From: Bdellovibrionales bacterium RBG_16_40_8
GTDB lineage: Bacteria > Bdellovibrionota > Bdellovibrionia > Bdellovibrionales > UBA1609
Assembly: GCA_001769925.1 (NCBI GenBank)
Contig: MEPT01000106.1
Coordinates: 22,561-29,893 of the forward strand
Reading direction: 5' to 3'
DNA length: 7,333 nt
Under the pieces are notes generated by a model. It searched no databases. It worked only from the letters and a program-made list of their open reading frames with translations, and was not told the origin of the DNA. This document shows positions 1-5,541 of this stretch, piece by piece. The stretch's first letter is position 1; the number at the start of each line of letters is the position of its first letter. The position numbers and the translations under genes were made by a program.

Positions 1-640
1 CGCGGGCTTCTTGAATTGCTATTTGTATTTTCTCTTGTGCACTGAAATCAGCAGTTACAAAATTCTGCATGCGAAACACTTGATGATTAATGGTATCATC
101 AACATGGTAAATTTCGTGCGCTCGCTCACGCATTATACTCATAGCATAAGTACGCGCGGCCACGACCTGCGCTTTAAGCGTCTCAAGCGGCCACTTAACC
201 GGCATTTCGCTTGGCAAAACCCCTTTTAAGTATGTATCCATGTCAAGCTCTGCAATTACATCAAATCGCATGCCCTTAGCCACTAATGTCAAGTCACTTG
301 CCGCCGCCTCGTTTTCAACTTTCAGCATTTCGCCTGATATTTTTAACTCAGTGCCAAAATAAAATTCTGAGGCTGCTAAAGCATCAATATCTGCAACTGA
401 CCATCCTGCGTCTTCACGCACTATGCGAAGTTTTTTCTTAACTGGTAAAATTTCTTTTTGTACCGAGGACTCTACCCCGGCAGGTAATCGAATACCAAAA
501 CCTGAAACACGTACCGATGCGTACGACTTAAACGTACGCACGCGAATGCGATTTTGCGCTTCAATAATTTGTGCTGAGTTTGTAAGCGGCGCCAATACGC
601 ACGCCGCTAAGACAAGACTTCGCCAATGATTTCGTAACAA
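1..640 (-). CDS. SpoIID/LytB-domain peptidoglycan lytic enzyme, exported, 3' end cut by window edge
   Basis: I read 213 codons from a TTG start at 640; the C-terminus lies beyond position 1. Residues 1-23 form an export signal (basic MLRNHWR, then a hydrophobic core). It contains LAAC at 11-14, a possible lipobox, and also TNSA before Q24, a possible signal peptidase I site. The SpoIID core starts near residue 132: DTYLKGVLPSEMP (135-147), then W150, the ETLKAQVVAARTYA segment (153-166), and NHQVF at 185-189. These match the family pattern GVxPxEMPxxWxxEALKAQAVAARTY. E145 aligns with the catalytic glutamate of SpoIID lytic transglycosylases, which cleave denuded glycan strands. SpoIID is best known from Bacillus and Clostridium engulfment, but homologues occur in non-sporulating bacteria, where the role is probably septal or general wall remodelling. 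It is the last visible gene of the nfeD-slipin operon, 26 bases after slipin. The family assignment is firm; the biological role is inferred. Confidence 0.88.
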   Translation of the reverse strand, partial: MLRNHWRSLVLAACVLAPLTNSAQIIEAQNRIRVRTFKSYASVRVSGFGIRLPAGVESSVQKEILPVKKKLRIVREDAGWSVADIDALAASEFYFGTELKISGEMLKVENEAAASDLTLVAKGMRFDVIAELDMDTYLKGVLPSEMPVKWPLETLKAQVVAARTYAMSIMRERAHEIYHVDDTINHQVFRMQNFVTADFSAQEKIQIAIQEAR

Positions 641-644
641 ACCG

Positions 645-651
645 CCCCTCC
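645..651 (-). promoter_or_regulatory. Shine-Dalgarno that fixes a TTG start for the SpoIID gene
   Basis: On the minus strand GGAGGGG is followed by CGGT and then TTG (640-638). The core GGAGG is six bases from the start codon. No in-frame ATG or GTG lies between this site and the stop of the upstream slipin gene. TTG is therefore the best-supported start, and it puts a complete signal peptide at the N-terminus. Confidence 0.75.
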
Positions 652-666
652 GTGGACAATACTTTG

Positions 667-1410
667 TTACTTGTTATTCTCCATAAAAGGTCTAAGTAAG
701 TCGAGCGGTAACGGTAAAATAATTGTATTTTTACCTTCTTTTTGAATTTCGGTCATCGCTTGCAAGTATGCAAGCGACATCGCTGCCGGAGATTCTGAAA
801 GCTTCATCGATGCTTGCATTAATTTTTCAGATCGTTGTAACTCACCTTCGGCACTAATGATTTTGGCACGACGTTCTCTCTCAGCCTCAGCTTCTTTAGC
901 CATCGCTCGCTGCATTTCTTTTGGTAAATCAATATGCTTAACTTCAACCACAGAAATTTTAATGCCCCATGACTCAGTCGCCTTATCAAGTTGCATCTGC
1001 AATGTATGATTAATTTTATCGCGATTAGTTAAAAGATCATCTAGTGAATATTGACCTAAAACTGAGCGAAGCGTTGTTTGCGCAAGCTGTGTTGTCGCAA
1101 AATAATAGTCCTCTACTTTAATTACTGCAGCTTCAGGGTCCATCACTCTAAAATAAATAACTGCATTAACTTTTAGCGTTACGTTGTCTCTAGTGATAAC
1201 GTCTTGAGGTTGTACATCCATTGTTATGGTTCGCGTATCAATGCGAAACATACGCTCAATAAATGGGATTAAAATAATAATCCCCGGCCCACGAACACCC
1301 ATAGAGTGACCAAAGCGTAAAATTACTCCACGCTCCCATTCTGGCAGCACCTTAAATATCGAAAAAAGTATAAATAACCCAAATACAACTGCAAATAAAA
1401 TTCCACCCAT
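667..1410 (-). CDS. Slipin (SPFH/band 7, stomatin-like membrane scaffold protein)
   Basis: The protein has 247 residues, typical for short bacterial and archaeal slipins of the PH1511 type. Residues 2-21 are a hydrophobic anchor, with no cleavable signal. The SPFH/band 7 domain runs from about 23 to 180. Its landmarks are EWERGVILRFG (24-34), GPGIIILIPFIE (41-52), DTRTITMDVQPQDVITRDNV (58-77), and ALxEAEAERERRAKI-like text at 171-184, here AKEAEAERERRAKIISAEGE. The charged, Ala/Glu-rich segment at about 165-205 should be helical or coiled-coil. The tail ILPLPLDLLRPF (231-242) is typical of slipins. Slipins form large oligomers at the inner membrane and are genetically paired with NfeD proteases; in Pyrococcus the slipin is a substrate of its partner protease. 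Here the gene starts 4 bases after the nfeD stop, and its ribosome site lies inside the nfeD 3' end. The family call is secure; the physiological target is not known from sequence. Confidence 0.95.
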   Translation of the reverse strand: MGGILFAVVFGLFILFSIFKVLPEWERGVILRFGHSMGVRGPGIIILIPFIERMFRIDTRTITMDVQPQDVITRDNVTLKVNAVIYFRVMDPEAAVIKVEDYYFATTQLAQTTLRSVLGQYSLDDLLTNRDKINHTLQMQLDKATESWGIKISVVEVKHIDLPKEMQRAMAKEAEAERERRAKIISAEGELQRSEKLMQASMKLSESPAAMSLAYLQAMTEIQKEGKNTIILPLPLDLLRPFMENNK

Positions 1411-1414
1411 TTAA

Positions 1415-2752
1415 TTACTCCTTGTTTAAAGTTACATATAAAGTCAGGCCTTCATGTTTTTGAACTTTTACTTGATCCCCGACTTTTATCGGGGTTTTAC
1501 TTGTTATCCGCCAAATTTCACCCTCAATTTCTATAAAACCAGAAGTGCCATCACCCGGGTTAACCTCTGACACTCTGCCAGCGTGGCCGACAATATCATC
1601 AAACCCAGATCGTGTTCGTCTCTTACGTGAACTAAATGCCAAATAGGCAATCCCCAGCATAATTAAACCAATAAGTAAACTTGTAGGAATAATTGTTGAA
1701 AGTGGTAAAACAAAACCAGATTGTTCAGGGTCAAAAAGAAAAAGACTACCAATAAAAAAAGACACAATTCCGCCAATGCCGAGCATACCAAAGCCTGCCA
1801 CAAAAGCCTCTGCTACTAAAAGAGATATACCTACAAGAATCAATAAAACAGCCCCCCATGTAACATCAAGCATATGCATGCTAATAAGTGAAATAATAAA
1901 CCCTACGCCGCCTATCACACCTGGGGCAATCATCCCAGGATGCGTTAGCTCAAAATATAAAAGCCCGATGCTACCCATAAACATTAAGTATGCCACTTGT
2001 GGATTCATAAGAAGATCCATCACACGGTAACGGAGATCTTGTTTAAATAAAATAACTTTACCGACAGAAACTATTGCCTCTCTATCTTCAGATAACCTAA
2101 CAGAGCGCCCTTCGGCGAATTTTAAAAATTCTTCTTTTGAAGTTCCAACAAAATCTACAGCCTCAAGCCTAAGGGCTTCTTTCGCTGATACCGCTTTGGC
2201 CTCTTCGACAATATCTTGTGCAAACTTTTCATTACGTCCGCGTAATTTAGCCAAACCCTTAACCCACGCCGTTGTGTCATTGAGTAGTTTTTTGCGCAAA
2301 TCATCCGGAATTTTTTCACCCATGCCAGATACCGGTGTTGCCGCCCCAATATTAGTAGCTTCAATAGCCCCAGCCACGTGGCAGGCCTGCATGATAATTG
2401 CCCCAGCACTACCCGCATGCGCCCCAGCTGGGTAAATAAGACACAATATCGGATTAGGTGAATTTAAAATCTTCTCTACTATTAAGCGAGTAGTCTGCAA
2501 ATTACCGCCTGGTGTATTGATTAATAACAACATAGAACCGCAACGTTTATCACGGGCACGATCTTGTGCACGGCCAAATAAATCGAGTGTTGCTGGGCCG
2601 ATTGCACCGTCAATTGTGGTTTCAATTACACAGGCTTTGTCTTGATTTTTTATAGCAGACGAAGATTCAGGCGGTGACTTATCTTGTGATATCGCCTGCG
2701 CTAAATAACCTAGTGTAGCTATAAATAATATAAAATAAATTTTTATACGCAT
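1415..2752 (-). CDS. NfeD family membrane-bound ClpP-class serine protease (stomatin operon partner)
   Basis: This is a 445-residue, full-length long-form NfeD protein. Domains in order are a signal peptide (1-20, hydrophobic, ending AQA), a ClpP-like protease domain (about 42-225), a cluster of four or five membrane segments (about 255-375), and a C-terminal soluble OB-fold NfeD domain (about 385-443). S115 in the AGSAG motif (113-117) is the expected nucleophile. K155 in KLLND (155-159), 40 residues later, is the expected general base of the Ser-Lys dyad described in Pyrococcus PH1510. The oxyanion-type loop TPGG (80-83) is present. All these residues are intact, so it should be active, cleaving hydrophobic peptides at or in the inner membrane. 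The start overlaps the upstream gene's last 10 bases and has no clear Shine-Dalgarno, which implies translational coupling. Its stop is 4 bases from slipin. The family call is secure; substrates are unknown. Confidence 0.95.
   Translation of the reverse strand: MRIKIYFILFIATLGYLAQAISQDKSPPESSSAIKNQDKACVIETTIDGAIGPATLDLFGRAQDRARDKRCGSMLLLINTPGGNLQTTRLIVEKILNSPNPILCLIYPAGAHAGSAGAIIMQACHVAGAIEATNIGAATPVSGMGEKIPDDLRKKLLNDTTAWVKGLAKLRGRNEKFAQDIVEEAKAVSAKEALRLEAVDFVGTSKEEFLKFAEGRSVRLSEDREAIVSVGKVILFKQDLRYRVMDLLMNPQVAYLMFMGSIGLLYFELTHPGMIAPGVIGGVGFIISLISMHMLDVTWGAVLLILVGISLLVAEAFVAGFGMLGIGGIVSFFIGSLFLFDPEQSGFVLPLSTIIPTSLLIGLIMLGIAYLAFSSRKRRTRSGFDDIVGHAGRVSEVNPGDGTSGFIEIEGEIWRITSKTPIKVGDQVKVQKHEGLTLYVTLNKE
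1418..1423 (-). promoter_or_regulatory. Shine-Dalgarno of slipin embedded in the nfeD 3' end
   Basis: On the minus strand AAGGAG forms the final Lys-Glu codons of nfeD. It sits seven bases before the slipin ATG at 1410. Ribosomes finishing nfeD would be placed directly on the slipin start, consistent with coordinated production of the two partner proteins. Confidence 0.75.
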
Positions 2753-3183
2753 ATTCTATCAATCTTGGCTTTAAATTCTTTTAATTTTTGCCATGAATGG
2801 CGCTTTAGTTTTTCAAGTTTAATTTTATCATCATACATAAAAAACTGTGATATTGCCGAAAGCTCTAACCACTCACCTTGAATATTTTCTGGCGGTTTTA
2901 AACCAAAGCAAATACCAAAGTTTTGAGAACTATCATATTTAGGACGTTTAGTATCATTTTCAACATTTTTATCATTTACATAATTCAAATCTAAAAATAT
3001 GGGATTGGCTACTTCAATGGCAGAAAGCATTTTGTTTACAAGCTCGATCTCTTTTTCTGATAGTGAAAACGGTGTGTAAATTAAAAATTGTTGTAAACGC
3101 TCATGTACAGCTTTATGTGGCCGAATAACACCATCAATGCCTAAAACGTCTCGTAAATAGTAAAGTTCACTTTGGCCAGTCAT
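2743..3183 (-). CDS. Uncharacterised 146-residue protein; possible degenerate UDG/DnaN-associated psi-like fold
   Basis: I do not recognise this gene with certainty. It encodes a soluble 146-residue protein with no signal peptide or membrane segment. The opening YYLRDVLGIDGVIRP (8-22) resembles the 'LGI..W.LRRP' start of DNA polymerase III psi (HolD). A beta-strand-like FLIYTPFSLSEKE with a helix to IE (33-57), a strand ending ICFGL (91-95), and a basic ending KLKRHSWQKLKEF (125-137) recall the 'NPxLKRxxWxDL' end of family-4 uracil-DNA glycosylases. No HPS or GEAPG catalytic motif is visible, so any such relationship would be to a non-catalytic member. It is the first gene of the minus-strand operon, and its stop overlaps the nfeD start by 10 bases. 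A stop codon shortly upstream leaves ATG 3183 as the only good start, although no clear Shine-Dalgarno precedes it. That it is a real gene is supported by the coupling; the fold is only an inference. Confidence 0.72.
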   Translation of the reverse strand: MTGQSELYYLRDVLGIDGVIRPHKAVHERLQQFLIYTPFSLSEKEIELVNKMLSAIEVANPIFLDLNYVNDKNVENDTKRPKYDSSQNFGICFGLKPPENIQGEWLELSAISQFFMYDDKIKLEKLKRHSWQKLKEFKAKIDRICV

Positions 3184-3280
3184 AAGAAAAATTAATCTAC
3201 GTAAGTCGAGCAGAGTGGTCTACAAAAACTCACTTACTAATTGCGTTATAAGGGCAAATTTTTCCTATGAATAAGACCAA

Positions 3281-3310
3281 ATTTTAATTTGTTACTATTT
3301 TATCACTCAA
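3281..3310 (-). promoter_or_regulatory. Candidate sigma70-type promoter of the minus-strand operon
   Basis: Reading the minus strand, TTGAGT (3310-3305) and TAAAAT (3286-3281) are separated by 18 bases. They match four and five of six positions of the -35 and -10 consensus. The predicted start of transcription near 3274 leaves a leader of about 90 bases before the ATG at 3183. The surrounding DNA is AT-rich, so chance matches are likely. Confidence 0.4.
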
Positions 3311-3322
3311 GCCCTGCCCATT

Positions 3323-3353
3323 TTGACCGATTGAGACTGTGAAAGAGTAGAAA
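3323..3353 (+). promoter_or_regulatory. Weak candidate promoter of the zinc-ribbon gene
   Basis: TTGACC (3323-3328) is a five-of-six -35 match. The best -10 candidate is TAGAAA (3348-3353), but the 19-base spacing is long and the match is only four of six. It lies just upstream of the ribosome site at 3369, in the same 199-base gap as the divergent operon promoter. Confidence 0.25.
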
Positions 3354-3368
3354 TTTCACTTGCTACTC

Positions 3369-3374
3369 AGGAGG
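3369..3374 (+). promoter_or_regulatory. Strong Shine-Dalgarno of the zinc-ribbon gene
   Basis: AGGAGG is a full consensus site, eight bases before ATG 3383. It is one of the best ribosome sites in the window and supports the small plus-strand frame as a real, well-translated gene. Confidence 0.8.
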
Positions 3375-3382
3375 AACTTAAA

Positions 3383-3604
3383 ATGAGCTCGAAAAAAGAA
3401 GTTAGTTCAGCTGAGTTACAAATTTGCGAACCCTTACCGTCTCACCGCGAGCTCTTTCTTGACGATTACACCTATTGCCCTCTTTGTGGCGATGAGCTTC
3501 TGTACACTCACAATACTCACTTCAGCCATCTAGAAGTTGCCGAAGAAGCCCACTGCCAATGCTGTAAAATACGCATTAAAAATAATAATTATCGACTACA
3601 GTAA
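3383..3604 (+). CDS. Small zinc-ribbon protein of unknown function
   Basis: This is a 73-residue soluble protein and the only convincing plus-strand gene here. It has two metal-binding knuckles. CPLCG (32-36) gives a CxxC pair. HCQCC (57-61) gives a second pair, most simply C58 and C61, with C60 and H57 as extra potential ligands. Between them lie several histidines (43, 46, 49) and an acidic stretch VAEEAHC (52-58). The pattern CPLCGxxL, about 20 residues, then EEAxCxxCxxR, is that of a compact four-Cys zinc ribbon. The N-terminal 30 residues are polar and probably disordered. Such proteins may bind nucleic acid or act as protein adaptors, but nothing in the sequence decides this. It is divergent from the nfeD operon and convergent with uvrC. 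I recall similar small proteins in Bdellovibrio-type genomes, but this is memory and was not checked. Confidence 0.82.
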   Translation: MSSKKEVSSAELQICEPLPSHRELFLDDYTYCPLCGDELLYTHNTHFSHLEVAEEAHCQCCKIRIKNNNYRLQ

Positions 3605-3651
3605 AGAAATTTACCTGCGAAAAGTTAGGGTCTTGCCGCTCTTGCAGTAGC

Positions 3652-5541
3652 CTATAGTTGCGTACTAGGCTCGCAATTTGTGGCATTATTCAAAAACGTT
3701 TTAACTTTTTCAGCAAGTTTTTTTGTCATGCCAGAAACTAATGCAATCTCTTCGATATTGGCAAGAGCTACGCCCTCTACCGACCCAAAATATTTCAAAA
3801 GCGCAAGCTTTCGCTTCTCACCAAGACCTTGAATATTATCTAGTCTACTTTGCAACATTTTATCTCCGCGAAGTTTACGATGATATTCTATAGCAAAACG
3901 GTGCGCTTCGTCTCGTAGTGCGATAAGTACCTTCAGCGCTTCGCTAGTTGCGCGAAAAATTACCGGATTTGATCTCCCCGGCAAAAAAAATCTTTCTTCT
4001 GTATGCGAAGCCTCTACGTCGGTAAACTCTCCTTCGCTACGTGCCTTAGCCATTCCTACGCACTGAATATCATCGCGATCTATTTCTTTAAGCGCTTTAA
4101 GCGCTATATTAAGCTGCCCTTTGCCACCATCTATAACTACAAGCTGTGGGTCATCATACTCTGTATGTTTAAAACGGCGCTCTAAAACCTCTTTTATGCT
4201 GGCAAAATCATTAGCACCTTTAACAGTACGAATTTTATAGCGGCGATAATCACGTCGTTTAGGAAGTCCATCTTCATACACCACTTGCGAGGCCACTGAC
4301 TCATCGCCTTGAAAATTTGAGATATCAAAGCACTCTATACGCTGTGGTAAAGCCCGAAGTTGAAATGCCGACTGAATTTCTTCAAGAATGCGCGTAATAT
4401 TAGTTTGTCTATTTACATGATCAGCAAAATGGCTTTTAGCATTTTTTTCTGCCATTTCGATTAATTTTTTCTGTTCCCGATCATGAGCATGAATAAATTG
4501 CGCTCTAGTTTGTTTACGTTCGCTAAAAACCTCACGTAAAAGTCTGTAAATGTCATCTGTGAGATCAATCGGTAAAATAATCTGATCAGGTACTATATTT
4601 TCACTATAGTATTGGTTGATAAATGAGGTAAGCCATTCTTTCGGGTCTTCGTCAGCTGACTGGGCATTAAGCCTGGGTAAAAATTGCGACCTATTGCCAA
4701 TAACACGCCCGGCTCTAATGTGTAGAGTTTCTACTAGAGTTCCGCGCTCATCACCAACGAAAGCAATAACATCTTGATCAATTTCGCTTTTTTGACTAAC
4801 TACAATTTGTTTTTCTAAAATAGCTTCAATTGCTGTGATACTGTCACGAAGTTTAGCGGCCGCTTCAAATCTCTCAGACTTAGCAGCTTCTTTCATTTTT
4901 TTATTAAGCTCTAAAATAACTTTTTTGTTTCGCCCACGTAAAAAATCTAAAGCCCCACCTACATCTATAGAATAATCTTCTCTAGAGACATACTTTACAC
5001 AGGGCGCTGTACAACGACCAATTTGGTGAGTAATACAAGGGCGCTTACGCGTCTTCATAAACCCATCTGTGCAATCACGAATTTTAAAAGTGCGATTGAG
5101 AAATCGAATAGTGTCTCGTACATAAAGCCCAGAAGTATATGGACCAAAATAATAAGCCCCATCTGATTTCACTTTACGAAAAAGATAAAACCTGGGGAAG
5201 TCATCACCCATACTACAACGTATATACGGGTATGACTTATCATCTTTTAAGCGTATGTTATAACGCGGCCGATGTTTTTTGATTAAAGAAGCCTCAAGCA
5301 GATAGGCTTCGACTTCTGTTTTAGTAATAAGATAATCAATCTGGTAAATCTGCGCCGCTAGATGCTGAGTCTTAACGCTCACATTTTTTGCATCTTGAAA
5401 ATATGAACGCACACGTGAGCGCAAATCTTTGGCTTTACCTACGTAAATAATTTTGTCGCCCGAAGATTTCATAAGATATACGCCAGGATCAGAGGGTAAT
5501 TCTTTTACCCTTTGCTTAAGTTCATCCCTACGCGCGCTCAT
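3652..5541 (-). CDS. uvrC: UvrABC excinuclease subunit C (dual-incision nuclease)
   Basis: UvrC is recruited by UvrB to damaged DNA and cuts on both sides of the lesion. From the start at 5541 the protein has 629 residues, the family's usual length. The order is: GIY-YIG nuclease (about 17-95; PGVYLMK, then [18 protein letters not shown]), which makes the 3' cut; a four-cysteine cluster at 157, 169, 177 and 181 (the reported iron-sulphur site of UvrC); a UVR domain (about 215-250, with FEAAAKLRD), which contacts UvrB; an RNase H-like nuclease with D406 in CFDISN, D471 in VIDGGKGQ and H547 in RDEAHRF, which makes the 5' cut; and tandem helix-hairpin-helix motifs (about 565-617), which bind DNA. 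All key residues are present. An in-frame ATG at 5553 would add four residues but has no ribosome site; ATG 5541 has GGAG six bases upstream. The gene overlaps the end of uvrB. Confidence 0.97.
   Translation of the reverse strand: MSARRDELKQRVKELPSDPGVYLMKSSGDKIIYVGKAKDLRSRVRSYFQDAKNVSVKTQHLAAQIYQIDYLITKTEVEAYLLEASLIKKHRPRYNIRLKDDKSYPYIRCSMGDDFPRFYLFRKVKSDGAYYFGPYTSGLYVRDTIRFLNRTFKIRDCTDGFMKTRKRPCITHQIGRCTAPCVKYVSREDYSIDVGGALDFLRGRNKKVILELNKKMKEAAKSERFEAAAKLRDSITAIEAILEKQIVVSQKSEIDQDVIAFVGDERGTLVETLHIRAGRVIGNRSQFLPRLNAQSADEDPKEWLTSFINQYYSENIVPDQIILPIDLTDDIYRLLREVFSERKQTRAQFIHAHDREQKKLIEMAEKNAKSHFADHVNRQTNITRILEEIQSAFQLRALPQRIECFDISNFQGDESVASQVVYEDGLPKRRDYRRYKIRTVKGANDFASIKEVLERRFKHTEYDDPQLVVIDGGKGQLNIALKALKEIDRDDIQCVGMAKARSEGEFTDVEASHTEERFFLPGRSNPVIFRATSEALKVLIALRDEAHRFAIEYHRKLRGDKMLQSRLDNIQGLGEKRKLALLKYFGSVEGVALANIEEIALVSGMTKKLAEKVKTFLNNATNCEPSTQL

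Noticed and set aside
423..629. A plus-strand open frame opposite the 5' half of the SpoIID gene
   Set aside because: The minus-strand frame here gives a signal peptide and leads into a clear SpoIID domain; the plus-strand product has no recognisable feature. The frame at 11-229 is rejected for the same reason.
696..3211. The 11-base string GTAAGTCGAGC occurs near 698 and again near 3201
   Set aside because: One copy encodes the conserved slipin tail and the other is intergenic; with only two copies, no symmetry and no shared context, chance is the simplest explanation.
3599..3617. A small hairpin at the end of the zinc-ribbon gene (GTAAA-GAAA-TTTAC, extendable with one bulge), as a possible terminator between the converging genes
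   Set aside because: The stem is short and AT-rich, overlaps the stop codon and is not followed by a T-run on either strand, so it does not meet the pattern of an intrinsic terminator. I see no convincing terminator in 3605-3651.
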